Positions 22,031 through 34,660 of a stretch of DNA of 64,000 bases are shown here, piece after piece. Source of the stretch: Pyrus communis (taxonomy: Eukaryota > Streptophyta > Magnoliopsida > Rosales > Rosaceae). Each line of letters begins with the position of its first letter. Within the stretch, counting starts at the first letter, position 1. A model generated the notes under the pieces. It made no database searches and had not been told where the DNA came from. It was given only the letters and a program-made list of their open reading frames with translations. The position numbers and the translations under genes are program-made. The stretch covers positions 5,131,501 through 5,195,500 of the forward strand of contig NC_084809.1 of the NCBI RefSeq assembly GCF_963583255.1, given 5' to 3'.

Positions 22031-23570
22031 CTTTGATTAAATTTTTTGTGTTTATTTGTATGTCTCTTTGTGACTTTTAACGTGTATAATATGTGTTTAA
22101 AAGTTTAACTACTTTTAGTGCTTTTGTCTAAATTTAACAAGTATTAATTAATAGTTAAAACTATAAATAAAAATAAATGCGGAAGATTTAAACTCAATTT
22201 TGGTTAGGCATGGTGGCGCATTAGTTTTGGCGTTTTGTCTTTGCTTTTGGACGTGTCGATAGTTTTGATAATTGATTGTGTCCAAAATCCACATTGTGAT
22301 TTATCCTCAATTGATCGCGAGATTGATTTGTGATGTGCTGTTTTGTTCTCGCAAATTGATGTAATTAATGTTCGTCAGTTTTGAGTAAAGTGAGATTCGG
22401 AGAAAGAAAAACCCTTGTACGTGCTTCTAATTAATTCGATTGTTTTATATATTTTTTTATTAGTTTTAGTTTTTTTTTCTTTTTTTTTTTTTGGGTAAAA
22501 AGTTTTAGTTTTTTTTTTTAATAGTATTAGAGTCAGTTTTTTCCTCTGTGAAGTTTAACGGTGACGTATTCTGTTACTTTTTTTTTTGTATTATTTACGT
22601 GTTTTGTTTAAAAATTCGTAATATTTGACGCATGTTGAAAGTATAAATTTATATTAAAAAAGAAGAGACTGCATGTGTTTATAACTAATTGGCCACTTTA
22701 ATATTGCTAATTGTTTTATGGTTGAACATATAAGATGAACTTGCGTGCACGATGCTTTTCAAACAGACCCATAAGTGGAGATTTAAGGGCCTCCATGTCA
22801 GTTGCTGGAACCTTGTGAACCTATTGCAACAATTGAGATCCCACCCGTAAGGTTTAAGATGAAATTTATACAGGACAGTGTGTGAGTGTCTTTGTGAGTG
22901 TACTTACTAAATGCAACTCAACTCATTTCCCAAATCCGATACCAATATCCAAAAACTCTAGTCTAACCTGATACCAAAATCGGTTGAAACTAGACCTAAA
23001 TTACAAATTTAACTTTGCATCCGCCTTACAACAGCAATTTTGGTGATGATTATCATCATTTTGGGATTGAAAATGGCATAAAATGTGAAAACCCCAAATT
23101 CTAATCTCAAATTGACCCTAAAAATCAAAACCTTAATTTGTTCAAGTGCAGAGGTCTATTATTGAAAATTTCTCAAACCCAAAACACCTAAATCAAATAA
23201 AGCCCAGTAATATCACAATCTGCAAAACAAATCGAATAAATAATGTCGGATTCGAAATTTACCAGACAAGAGGAGCAGATGAAGGTGAGCAGGATGCAGA
23301 GATGAGGATGAGGAGGACAACAATGAGGGAGCTGGCAAGGAGGGAGCAGGGTGCGGATCGAATTGCAGGAGAAAGAAGATGACGGGATTAGAGGGCGGCT
23401 TAGCAGTCCTCTTCGAATCAGTGGGTCTTGCTAAGACTTGTTGGCGAGGGACTCAGTCAAGGGGAGTCCTTGCTAATCCCACTAAACTTAGTCTGGGTAG
23501 GGAACAAACATAAGACTGGACTCAAACTTAGTCCAGTCTAGTCCAGTGAGGGCTAGTGATGCCAAACAAA
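22031..23570. other. SINE-to-B spacer, unit 2, no gene seen
   Basis: Direct counterpart of 14,988-16,540 with scattered substitutions and short indels. The open frame at 23,146-23,382 is low-complexity and not conserved in the other units. Confidence 0.55.
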
Positions 23571-23918
23571 CACACCCTTAGGGGTATGACTGATATTCAA
23601 AACATTGTTTCCATGTTTTTGGGCTGGGCTTTAGTTGTTTTTATATTTTTTGTCTCTTCTTAACATATTTAAAAACTACTGGAATTTCTTAAAAATTTTG
23701 TCTCTATATATAATGCTTCCTAAAAATAAATAAATAAAGAGGCAAAGCTCAGCATAACAAGATTCAACAACGTCTTTTTCTTTATTTATTTTTCAACAAA
23801 ATTGAAAAACTTTAAAGAAAAAGTGAAATCCGGAAAGAACACTGATGCTTGCTTGTGCTCTATTTATTCGTGCATTTGTTTTTCTTGAACTCGGACTCTC
23901 CCTCTTCAGGCTCCCAAC

Positions 23919-24417
23919 TTATTTTGCTGTTCCAGCAATACAAAGCCATTGACCGACAAAGATGGTGTTGCAGTTGACGTTAGGAAAGAAGTGAGCACTC
24001 AGCTTGAACTTGTCCATGGTTCCAATGCAAGTATCCCCAGCTTCTACCGCGTAAACTTTTTGGCATCTTGCAGCTGCTTTCACACCCCCAAACCCAACTA
24101 CACCATCAAATATTCAAAAAACAGGAATCAAACACAAAATGCAACATATACATATCCCTTATAATCCCACAAAGAAAACTGTCGTTAGCACTCTTATAAA
24201 GTGAATCTGCATTTTCCCCTTGTTTTTGTATTTTACACCGGAGAGGGGAGTGTGCAATGCATGATGACTTGCCAGAGTCCCAATAGCAGCTCCTTAAAAA
24301 AAACAATTATACGTGATTATCATCTATAATTCGATAATTAAAATTCTAATACCATAAAACTTACTGCTGCCTATTTGGCTGCCCTCAGCAAAGGAGATGA
24401 TGAGAAAAAACAAGTGT
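23919..24417 (-). pseudogene. B3: start-less LysM relic with the same 9-bp deletion as B2
   Basis: Exon 2 is 23,919-24,097 (179 bp, against 188 bp in B1 and B4). The exon-1 remnant ends at 24,365 before GTAAG. FFPNVNC replaces FFAINPNVNC as in B2, so B2 and B3 share an ancestor after that deletion. No ATG lies in frame upstream. The TATA box is at 24,460-24,467. Confidence 0.8.
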
Positions 24418-24469
24418 GTTTAGTGTGTTGGGTGATGATTTGATGAGAGTGTAAAGCTATATTTATAGG

Positions 24470-26200
24470 TAGAGATGGTATGCCTATTTAGAAGCCGGCT
24501 TGGCTAACGTCCATTTTCTAGTGTGTTTGCTTTGGTTTCCCAAAGTAAATATATTTTTGTTTAAGCAATTTTGTGTTGTGTGTTTTGCGAATATCACGCA
24601 TTGGGCAGGCTTAGCTGTCTCTGTATTATTTGCTATGTCCTGCTCGCCCATTTGTCTCTCTTTCTTGTTGTTTCCTAAAATGAAATACTGCAAAAGATTT
24701 CACTCACATGACATACATCATGTCAATTATGTCACTCGACTTTGATTACCTAGTTTGTAACTAAATTAGATTTAAGCTTATTTATGTGATGATTGTTAAA
24801 AATACAAGAATTTCACATCAAATAATTGATAAGTTTAAATATGACTTATATTGAATGGTTCAACTTCTAATTATGCCAATGACTTTTATGATAAAACCCT
24901 TGTACGTGCCATGTTGTGCATGTGGTAAGATACATGACGGGAAAAGTATAGTTTAGTTTGTGAGTTGTTGTTGACCCATTTTGCTGAAATCTTGACATGG
25001 TATGGTAGTATCAAAGCGGGTTTGTGTGACTGTATCCAAATTAGATATTTACTTGCGCTAGCTGCTAAGGTTTTTTTTTTTTTTTTCCCCTTAGATATTC
25101 ATACACGGATTTTTCTTTCTTTCTTTCTTAGGGAAACCTCAATAGTAGGCAATTTTTTTATTGAATCAGAAAAAAAAAGTTACACCTTATCAGTAGGCAT
25201 AAACCTTACTCCTCATAATATAAGAAGTCATAATAAAGTAAAAAAAAAAAATACAAGAAAAGAGGGTGAGACATAAACCTGACCCCTCTTAAGAAAACAA
25301 ACAAAATACAAGAAAAGATGGGGGACGTAAAGCCTAAAACCTTTAAAGGAAAACCTAGAAAGTCTAAACCTGCAAAACAAGTTGCAAAGGCGCACCAAAA
25401 GAAATGGGTCAAGAAAAAAAGAAAAAACACACATCATGAAGGACAAACTTGTAAATCAGGATGCACATTAATCTGGAAATTGAAAACCAGGCAAGCCAAG
25501 AAAATTTGAATGTAATGAAGCACACAATCACCGGTGGAGGGGTGTCACGCCAACCTATTAACGGAAGAATTAACTAAACTTTCAATTTTGGGTTTGAATC
25601 CCAATGGATCTCACTAAAAAAGCTTAATTCCTATATCTTTTGTTTGAATCCCAACGGATCTCACTAAAAAAAACTTATTTCCTATATCTTTTACAACGGG
25701 GCATTCTTCCGAATACCCTATAACCACATGGACTATTAATTCGATTTGGACTTTACTTTTTAATTTGATATTTTTGTGACTTGCTTGGTATTTGAATAAA
25801 TTTATATGAGCCGTAGTGTTGGCACACCTTCTATTGTTTTTGGGATAGTTTCGGTTTGGTAATGTAATTATAAACAGTTATCATATAGTCACATGATATG
25901 ATCAAGTCAGTTATGTAACTCGACTTTGATTAGCTAGTTTGTAGCTACTAGAAAACAAAGAACCCTACTAAAAAAGTTGAACTAATTTGCTGTGTTATAT
26001 AAAACGGAATAAGTTGCTGCAGCCATATATAGCCCATGCAGCTAGGCGACATTACATTAAACGCTGAAGACTGATGACAACGTCCATCAGTTTACAAGGT
26101 AAAGATAACTCATCAAGAAAATAACAATTACTAGAGGAGAAACGATGCCTTAGATGACATCAAAGCTCATCCTCTTTATTCATACAATGATACATATATT
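24470..26200. other. B3-A3 spacer, no gene seen
   Basis: Counterpart of 17,450-19,140, including the same T/A tracts, Lys-rich non-conserved frame (25,318-25,509) and ~50-bp tandem duplication. Confidence 0.55.
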
Positions 26201-26232
26201 TTCTGAACTGAGCATGAATTTGTTGCAGCTTA

Positions 26233-26659
26233 TCAGTTCACAGTCCCTTCAGTACAAAGCCACTGACCCACAAAAAAGTTGTCGCAGTTGAGATTAGGGT
26301 TGATCGAAAGAAAGAAGTCAGCACCCAATTGGAACTTTTGAATAACAGATTCACATGTATCACCCTCTTCGGCACCATAAACCAAGTCGCAAGCCACAGC
26401 CTTTTCTGCAGATTCAAGTGGAACATTGCATTGCATTAATATAGAAACTTGAAACTTATTTTAATATTTATTTGAAACTAAAAAGAATTAATTTAAACGC
26501 AATAAGTAATTAATGTATGTAGATGATGAAAATGAAATTAATGGAATAAATATTCTTACTGCCGAGCTTTCTACTCTCAGCAATGGAAATCATGAGAATT
26601 AGAGAGAGCACTAGAATCAAGTTAAGAAGTGTTGTCATTTTGTTGCTAGACTTAGTCAT
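26233..26659 (-). CDS. A3: small secreted LysM-domain protein
   Basis: Exon 1 (26,560-26,659) encodes MTKSSNKMTTLLNLILVLSL and the rest of the signal peptide. Exon 2 (26,233-26,447) follows acceptor TTTCAAG, giving 104 aa. Here the usual Ala after MAK/MTK is Thr in two places, and the linker reads LESAEKAVACDLVYG. The LysM core (GDTCESV, FFLSINPNLNC, VGQWLC) is intact with four cysteines. The TATA box is at 26,770-26,777. A hAT-like MITE sits about 140 bp further upstream of the promoter, as in A5. Confidence 0.85.
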
Positions 26660-26769
26660 CTCCACCTTCTTAATTTTTCCTTTTTGAACAATGGAATTCT
26701 AATTGATTAGCTTTCGTAAGAAGCTAATCGTGTTTAGTGTGGGTAATGGTTTGAGGCAGTGCAGCGCCA

Positions 26770-26777
26770 TATTTATA
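26770..26777 (-). promoter_or_regulatory. TATA box of LysM gene A3
   Basis: TATAAATA on the minus strand, 111 bp upstream of the A3 start. Confidence 0.72.
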
Positions 26778-26913
26778 GCTAGGTAGAGGAGAAAAGATTA
26801 CCAGGCGGCTTATCCAAAGTAATTAACTACATATATTTGTTTAATAAATCTATCTGAACTGTGCATAATGCGAATATTGGGCATTGGGCTGGCTTTGCCG
26901 CCTGTGTATTATA

Positions 26914-27301
26914 AGGATTTGGATCCCGGATTCAAACGGTGGAAATTCTAGAAATCTTCATATCTGAAAGATTTTTCAGTGTGATTGGAACATAGAATGG
27001 TACATCACATGTCATTATATCAATAGAATAATATGTGTGCTAAAAAGTTAATAAATTAAAAAAATACAATTTCCCACCACTTATATAAAAATATGTAATA
27101 TACCATATATATTCCTGTCATAATAAAAAATTTCTCCTTACATATTAATCATTGATCATGTAGTTAAAAATTATTTGACGTTTTTTATTTAAAATTAAAC
27201 ACAAATAGTACCTGACGAAAACTAACTGTATGATATATGATAAACAGCTAAGATGTTGAAATCTCTAAGATCCTCACTTTGATGGGAAGAGATCCTCTTC
27301 C
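26914..27301. mobile_element. hAT-like MITE upstream of A3, 388 bp, TSD GTATTATA
   Basis: Inserted in array sequence that reads through uninterrupted in units 1, 2, 4 and 6 (gtgtattataattttt). It is flanked by perfect 8-bp GTATTATA copies at 26,906-26,913 and 27,302-27,309. The ends AGGATTTGGATCCC and GAGATCCTCTTCC form weak inverted repeats. An 8-bp TSD fits hAT-type mobilisation. Confidence 0.8.
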
Positions 27302-27400
27302 GTATTATAATTTATATGTCATGTCCAGCTGCGCTCAACATTTTTTTTACTCTTTTTCTTCGTTCTTTTATGTTTTTGACTGAATAGCTTAGTCATCCTT

Positions 27401-27589
27401 CAACCTATAGCAGAAAGTAAAGGATCAAAAATCCATTAATGTTTCAGTTTACATGTACACACACACATACATATATATGGATACTTTGGATGCGATCTCT
27501 AGTCTCTAACACTCTTTGAGTAAGACCTTAATACTCAACCTATTGCAGAAAGTAAAGGATGAAAAATCCATTAATGTTTCAGTTTACAT

Positions 27590-27636
<47 letters not shown>

Positions 27637-27703
27637 TATATAAGGATACTTTGGATGCGATCTCTAGTCTCTTACACTCTTTGACTAAAACCTTAATGGT
27701 ATT
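27401..27703 (+). repeat. ~135-150-bp local tandem duplication
   Basis: The segment from caacctatagcagaaagtaa to the left end of the TIR element (ggatactttggatgcgatct) occurs twice in a row, starting near 27,401 and 27,536. The second copy is longer because of an expanded AC tract. Confidence 0.75.
27592..27632. repeat. (AC)n microsatellite
   Basis: About 20 uninterrupted AC repeats. The same site has only a handful of AC units in units 3 (first duplicate) and 5. Confidence 0.95.
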
Positions 27704-28756
27704 CAAAGTTTGATCAAAGTCCCTTGACTTTGTGCACCTCATTATATTACTATTTATATATATAGTTTTATAGTTTTGACATTAATTGTTTGATATTTTC
27801 TAAGATTTATAATCCTATAAATTTAAAATCCCTCATCATAATCCTATTGGAAACGGGTACAATAAAAAAATTCAAACATTTTAATTGAATAAATGGATAA
27901 AAACTATGTAACAATGAGAAATAATAAATGGCAAAAAAATGTATCCATAGTGTTAAAAAAATTGGTACATTTCATATAAAAAAGTGGTACATTAATAAAG
28001 AAGAATGGGTACATTATAAATAAATTAGGGTACAAATAAAAGATTAAAAAAATTATGAGTACAAATGAAATTTTAAAAAATATGGGCGCAAAAAGAAATT
28101 AATACATGGGTACAAATTAAAACTAAAAATAAAATACTACAAATTTCAAAAAAGGTTGCAAATTAAAAGTGGGTAGAAACTAAAAATATAAATATATGAT
28201 ACAAAGTTTAGCCATAAAACATAAATATACCATATGTAATTTTTCTATCATTGATTTAATTATACAATGTCACGTGACGATAAACCCATGGGCACAAAAA
28301 ATATGGGCACAAAAAGAAATTAATATATTGACATACCCCGACCGAGACCAGGGCATGCTGGCCGCCACGTGGAAGTGACGTAACCATGTGCACAGTGCGG
28401 AAGCTAATAAAATAATAATAAAAGTACGAATAAATAAAAACCAGCTATACACAACGTAAGAACATACATGTGCAAGCATAAGTGTGAAAACAAGTTTAGA
28501 GCACGAAGACCTAATGCAGTCCGGGAGAACAATACTACATAAACACACCCCAAAGGTGGTCCTACACTGGTGATAATCTGTCAGATATGCCGGTAAAATC
28601 CTCCGGTGAGCCACCAAGAGTGCTAGCCAACTAGAACCTGGAGGGGTGCAAAACAAAAAGTGTGAGTGGGCAAAAACAAAGCTTTTCAAAAACCATTTCA
28701 TAAACAAGTTCTAACCTCTCGTCGTAAAACCTGTATACTTCCCAGAAAAATAGAAT

Positions 28757-28763
<7 letters not shown>

Positions 28764-28800
<37 letters not shown>
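28764..28800. repeat. (TA)n microsatellite
   Basis: About 18 TA units inside the solo LTR. Confidence 0.95.
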
Positions 28801-28803
<3 letters not shown>

Positions 28804-29305
28804 ATGCTCATAAATATGCCATGCCAAAAGCCTCGAAATAAAATGCAAGTGCTTAGGAAAATGTCAAAATCAATGCCATGAATCTGTCAGCCGGAGTCAC
28901 CTAACGTGACCTGTACGGCTGAATCTAGAGCTCAGATCTCCATCTCACTAACTGTACCTGCACACGAGTCGGAACCACCTAAAGTGGTCTGTACGATAGG
29001 ACTGGGTGTAATATAAGTACGCTCAAGTGTTACGATCACGTGAAGGCTAGGCGAATAATCGCGGGTCACCTACGAGTCGAAACCACCTAAAGTAGTCTGT
29101 ACGACAGGACTGTGCACCTAACTTGGATCCAAGACGAGCGTGTGGTGCGGGAGGTGAACATCACGTGAAGGACTGTGCCCAACTCTGGGCGGGAGCACTA
29201 ACACCGGGGGTGCAGGTTATGAGCTCTCTATGTATCTCAAATCACTACTGAACATAAGCATAAACCATACTCACCTAGCACTTACCTGTGCGCCCGCAAC
29301 ACTAA

Positions 29306-29335
29306 CATACATATATACATACATACATACATACA

Positions 29336-29362
<27 letters not shown>
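29306..29362. repeat. (CATA)n microsatellite
   Basis: About 14 CATA units inside the solo LTR. Confidence 0.95.
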
Positions 29363-29371
<9 letters not shown>

Positions 29372-31339
29372 TATAGGCTACAAACAATGCATAAACAAAC
29401 GGCAAACATAATGCATGGCATAAAAACGTATAAACGTTTCAATTCATTTTCTGGGAAAAGTATAAGTATATAGGTATATACGGAAAACCAAAAGCCCACT
29501 CACTGGTATGTAGAAGGGTCGTAACCCCTTGCCTCGAGTGACCGCGCTTGTCCTCGGGATAGGTCTCACCTATATGCGAAACAACTATAAAAACGTTAAT
29601 TTTAAAACACATAACCAACATCACGAAATAACTTCTCATACAATGCTCAAATGGGGTGTATGAATACACCAACGTGATCTACTCAACCTCAGGAACATCC
29701 CCATATTTTCAGAAAAATTTTCCACCACCGCACGCGCCCCTACGCGCCAGCCAAGGCACGGCCACATGCGCCGCCCACGCGCAGGCACGTGCCTGACACA
29801 CTGACGGCGTCAGGAATATTCTGTTAACTTTGACGGATTCGTTAACGCCGTTAGGAATATTCCGTCCAAACTAACGGAATATTCCGTCATCTTCTCCGGC
29901 GAAGCTCCAGCGCCGTCGCCAGCACCGGAAAATCGGGAAAACTTTAAAACCTTATATCTTCTTCGTTTTTCAACCAAATTTCACGAAATTGGTACCAAAA
30001 TGAAGCTTACAATAAGAGGAACAAATCCATACCATTTTCAAGCACTAAAACACACGGAATCTCGACAAGAAAACATCACCAACTCCGGCCAAGCTTGTAA
30101 CTCACGATCCCAACGTCCAAAACCTTCAAACGAACCACCCCGAGCCTCCTAAGGACCTTACCAAGCTTCCTACAAGCTTGAAATTCCCAAAAACATGAAC
30201 AGTGACCAAATCGGGGTATCCCGAGTTCGACGTGAAAACGAAGGTATCCTTACCTAAAATGGGTATGGTTGAACTCCTACAGACCTCACGAGCATGAATA
30301 TGTAATTTGTTTCCTCGATATGTGAAGGTTTGGATGGTTTTGATTGTCGTCCGTACAAGAAGGATAGAAATGGGAGAGAGAAAGGGCTCGGGACAGGGAT
30401 GCAAGACAGGGAAAAGGGTGAGGGGGTGTGGGAGAGTGTGTGTGGTCCAAAACCAGCCAAGCAACACCCAAAAATAACCACACAACGAAACAACCATGCT
30501 AGGGGCAAAATCGTCATTTCACCCCTACGGTACGAAAAGTCCGAGACGGGCTGTCACATATATGGGTACAAATTAAAATTGAAAAGAAAATTGGTACAAA
30601 TAAAATAAGGTTTGCAAATTAAAAATGGGTACAAACTAAAAATAAAAATATATGATAAAAAATTTAGCCATAAATATAAATATACTAATTGTAACATTTT
30701 TAACACTAAATGAATATTTTTAGGTAAAAATATTTTATTATTGAAATAATTAATGATGTTATTTATACCCAAGGACCTTGATAAAAAATTGAAAATGAAT
30801 AAGGTTTTAATCAATAGAGTAGCAAAATGAGGAATGGGAACCTAAGTTCTCCATATATGTATGTATGTATGTATGAGATACTGGAATCAACTAAATGCAT
30901 GTATTAATTAGTTAGTATATAAGAATTGACTGAATAATTACTGTCTTATGATCAAAATTTAATTGAAGAAACAATAAAATAGACTGAAGTTAAACTATTA
31001 ATGAGAAGAAACAAGAGGAGACATAGTCATCCAAAGAGAGGAGGACTAAAAGAAATCAAGTGTAGAGAAATTTGTAAAGCCTTTCTTAATTTACCTTGTA
31101 AAGGAAATTGTGTATACATTTATTTATTTGAAATACTAAAAACAGCCATCACTTATTCATCAATATTCTCCATTTCTTCACCACAATTTCAAGATTTTTG
31201 TACAATTTACATAAATGTTTTCATCCACAAGTTGTTCATTTCATTTGATCATCTTTTTTTCACAACTCTGTAACAAGTCAACCACAACTCCCAATTCAAA
31301 TCTCCAACTAATTCTCGCCAAAAGACCTCAACCCTAGCC

Positions 31340-31590
31340 CCACACAGTTCGAGTATGTGACTTTTTGGATACACTTGTAGGGTTGGTTTCGTCTCTCCCT
31401 GCAATTCCCAACACTTTGGAAAACCAACCCAAACTGCACTGGATAATGGCCAGAAATCTAATGACGCATCTCCGCGAGCGAAAGATGATCGCCTCTGACT
31501 TAGCTGAAAGGAATTCACGCTGGATGTCCACTTTATGCCCTTAGTTGGCAGGACCTTGAACTACCACAACACACACCATAATTGATTCAT
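31340..31590 (-). pseudogene. C'3: frameshifted WIP-like relic
   Basis: Counterpart of C'2. Fragments of the C protein appear in separate frames (RGDASLDFWPLSSAVWVGFP, and a C-terminal Ser/Lys-rich part). There is no continuous frame. Confidence 0.6.
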
Positions 31591-32255
31591 TTTTATAAAA
31601 TGTTCAACTTGAGAAATGAAACTCAATTGATCAACTTTTTTTCATTCAAATTATACCAAATTCGGTCAACATTTTCATCCGTGTTTCATCTTAGTCTCCT
31701 TTATTTCAGTGCATAAGGGTTTCAATTTTTTCAAATGAACGATTTGAACCTTTCAATTCATAAGAGTCTCATTTTTTCAAATGAACGATTTGAAGGCGTA
31801 TTGATTCTAACAGATTGCAGAGTTGATCGTTCAAACCTTTCAATTATAACAACTGATTGCAAAGTTGTTCATTCTAACATTTCAACTCACATATATAGCT
31901 TTTCTTCTTATTAATGTTTGCCTTGTAGTATTAAGCATTGCTTGGTCCTTTGTCAATTGAGGATTTGTGGATGTTAGTTCGTAGTACAATTGTTTTCATT
32001 TCAGAAACAATTGTAAATAATACTGACATATAAAGTTTATAAAAACACAATTGAAACACCTAAACCGTTGAGATCTCTTACTCATGATTTATCACCACTC
32101 TTAGGATTTGTACAATTTACATAAATCATTCCATCCGAGTTCCATAATTAAGTTGTCTATTTTTGAACTACGTTTTTTCATGACGCTCTTTAACGGAGAA
32201 ACTCCCGATCAAATCTCCAGCTATGTTCTGCAGGAAATCCCAAACTCCGGCAACC

Positions 32256-32361
32256 TCAGCCCTGACCCCAACAGTTCAAGTACTTGACTAGTTGGATGGA
32301 CTCATTAACCTGGTTCCATCTTTCCTTGCAATTTCCCAACACGCCGGAGAAACCCGACCCA
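32256..32361 (-). pseudogene. C3: WIP-like gene truncated by deletion
   Basis: Only the last ~35 codons of C remain (ending in KYLNCWGQG and a TGA at 32,256-32,258). The frame stops at about 32,361 where the sequence jumps to material that in other units lies about 4.1 kb further on, past B. The start, promoter, SINE and B gene are gone. Confidence 0.75.
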
Positions 32362-32368
32362 AATGAAA
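32361..32368. other. Deletion junction that removed C 5' end, SINE and B (unit 3)
   Basis: Sequence gacccaa from the C gene joins aaatgggtcagg of the post-B spacer. In unit 4 these two points are at about 35,381 and 39,500. A short aaat match at the join suggests microhomology end joining. The same join recurs in unit 5 near 46,468. Confidence 0.75.
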
Positions 32369-33137
32369 TGGGTCAGGAAAAAAAGAAAAAACACATATCA
32401 TGATGAAGAAGAAGCCTGTAAACTAGGATGCACATTAATTTGAAAATTGAAAACCGAGCAAGTCAAGAAAATTCGAATGTAATGAAGCACACAGTCTCTG
32501 ATGGAGGAGAGTCACGCCAACCTGTTAACGGAAGAATTAACTAAACTTTCAATTTTGGCTTTGAACTCACCACAAAAGCTTAATTCCTATATATTTTATA
32601 ACAAAGTCATTCTTCTGAATACCCTATAATCACATGGACTATTAATCCGATTTGGTCTTTAGTTTTTAATTTGATATTTTTGTGACTTGCTCGGTATTTG
32701 AATAAATGTATATGAGCCGTAGTGTTGAGAAAACCTCTATTGTTTTTGGGAAGTCTCGGTTTGGTAATGTAATTATAAACAGTTATCATTAGTCACATGA
32801 TATGATCAAGTCAGTTATGTCACTCGACTTTGATTAACTAGTTTGTAACTACTAGAAAACAAAGAACACTACTATAAAAGTTTAATTAATTTGCTGTGTT
32901 ATATAAAACGGAATCAGTTGCTGCAGCCATAAATAGCCCATGCAGCTAGGCACATTGCATTAAACACTGATGACTGATAACAACGTTCATCAGTTTCCAA
33001 GGTAAAGAAATAACTCATCAAGGAAATAACAATTACTAGAGGAGAAACGATGCCTTAGACGACATCAAAGTTCATCCTCTTTATTCGTACAATGATGTAT
33101 ATATTTTCTGAACTGAGCATGAACTTGTTGCAGCTTA

Positions 33138-33563
33138 TCAGTTCACAGTCCCTTCAGTACAAAGCCACTGACCCACAAAAAAGTTGTCGCAATTGAGATT
33201 AGGGTTGATCGAAAGAAAGAAGTCAGCACCCAATTGGAACTTTTGAATAACAGATTCACATGTATCACCCTCTTCGGCACCATAAACCGAGTCGCAAGCC
33301 ACAGCCTTTTCTGCAAATTCAAGTGGAACATTGCATTGCATTAATATAGACACTTGAAACTTATTTTAATATTTATTTGAAACTAAAAAGATTAATTTAA
33401 ACGCAATAAGTAATTAATGTATGTAGATGATGAAAATGAAATTAATGGAATAAATATTCTTACTGCCGAGCTTTCTACTCTCAGCAATGGAAATCATTAG
33501 CACTAGAGAGAGCACTAGAATCAAGTTAAGAAGTGTTGCCATTTTGTTGCTAGATTTAGCCAT
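33138..33563 (-). CDS. A4: small secreted LysM-domain protein
   Basis: Exon 1 (33,464-33,563) carries the signal peptide. Exon 2 (33,138-33,352) follows TTTCAAG, and the product is 104 aa. At the exon join the codon becomes ATG (M for I) because of a T-to-G change just after the acceptor. The LysM core matches A1 (FFLSINPNLNC). The leader is one of the less diverged (ESRKLG kept). The TATA box is at 33,670-33,677, 107 bp upstream, slightly closer than in other copies because of small 5' UTR deletions. Confidence 0.85.
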
Positions 33564-33669
33564 CTCCACCTTAATTTTCCCTTTTTGAACAATGGAATTC
33601 TAATTGTTTAGTTTTAGTAAGAAGCTAATCGTGTTTAGTGTGGGTGATGGTTTGAGGCATGCAGAGCCA

Positions 33670-33677
33670 TATTTATA
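33670..33677 (-). promoter_or_regulatory. TATA box of LysM gene A4
   Basis: TATAAATA on the minus strand, 107 bp upstream of the A4 start. Confidence 0.72.
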
Positions 33678-34424
33678 GCTAGGTAGATGAGTAAAGATTA
33701 GTAGATTACCAGACGGCTTATCCAAAGTAACTACATATATTTGTTTAATAAATCTACCATAACTGTGTTGTGCATAATGCGAATATTGCGCATTGTGCAG
33801 GCTTTGCCGCCTGTGTATTATAATTTTTATGTCATGTCCTGCTGCGCTCACCAGTTTCCTTTCTCCTTTTATTCATTCTTTTTTGTTTTTGTCTGAATAA
33901 CTTAGTCCTTCAACCTGTAGCAGAAAATGAAGGATCAAATCCATTAATGTTTCAGTTTATATGTATACACACATACATATATACTGGAATCAACTAAATG
34001 CATGTATTAGTTAGTATATAAGAATTCACTGAATAATTACTGTCGTATGATCAAAATTTAATTGAAGAAACAATAAAAATAGACTGAAGTTAAACTATTA
34101 ATGAGAAGAAACAAGAGGAGACATAGTCATCCAAAGAGAGGACTAACAGAAATTGTATAGAGAAATTTGTAAAGCCTTTGTTAATTTACCTTGTAATGGG
34201 GAATTGTGTATTCATTTAATTTATTTGAATTACTAAAAACAACCATCTCTTATTCATCACCACAATTTCAAGATTTTTGTACAATTTACATAAACGTTTT
34301 CATCCACAAGTTGTTCATTTCATCTAATCATCTTTTTTCACAACTCTGTAACAAGTCAACCACAACTCCCAATTCAAATCTCCAACTAATTCTCGCCAGA
34401 GAAGACCTCAACCCTTAGCCCCAC

Positions 34425-34660
34425 ATAGTTCAAGTAGGTCACTTTTTGGATAGACTTGTAGGGCTGGTTTCGTCTCTTCGTGCAGTTCCCAACACTCTGG
34501 AAAACCAACCCAAACTGTGCAGGATAATGGCCGAAAATCTGATGATGCATCTCCGCGAGTGAAAGATGATCCCCTCGGCTTAGCTGAAAGGATTTCACGC
34601 CGAATGTCCACTTATGCCCCTAGTTGGCAGGACCTAGAACCACCACCACACTCACCGTAA
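34425..34660 (-). pseudogene. C'4: frameshifted WIP-like relic
   Basis: Counterpart of C'2 and C'6. SSDFRPLSCTVWVGFP and NCTKRRNQPYKSIQKVTYLN lie in different frames. Confidence 0.6.

Larger units (their letters stand above)
28329..30558 (+). mobile_element. Solo LTR (gypsy type), 2,230 bp, TSD TATAT
   Basis: Starts TGACATACCCCG and ends GCTGTCACA (TG...CA) with perfect 5-bp TATAT copies at 28,324-28,328 and 30,559-30,563. No internal coding region or second LTR is present, so it is a product of LTR-LTR recombination. It contains (TA)n at 28,764-28,800 and (CATA)n at about 29,306-29,362. Open frames here are shadows. Confidence 0.85.
27644..30852. mobile_element. Non-autonomous TIR DNA element with a gypsy solo LTR nested inside
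   Basis: The left end (ggatactttggatgcgatct, then ctttgactaaaacctt) and the reverse complement of the right end (ggagaacttaggttcccatt, then ctattgattaaaacctt) align over about 90-100 bp as imperfect terminal inverted repeats. Unit 5 (about 41,570-41,600) is an empty site. Without the nested LTR the element is about 970 bp, AT-rich, with internal atgggtacaaattaaa repeats and no coding sequence. The target duplication cannot be separated from the surrounding TA-rich repeats. Confidence 0.6.

Noticed and set aside
28270..30814. Several open frames of 60-145 codons in the solo LTR and its host element
   Set aside because: They are shadows within an LTR and microsatellites, without known motifs.
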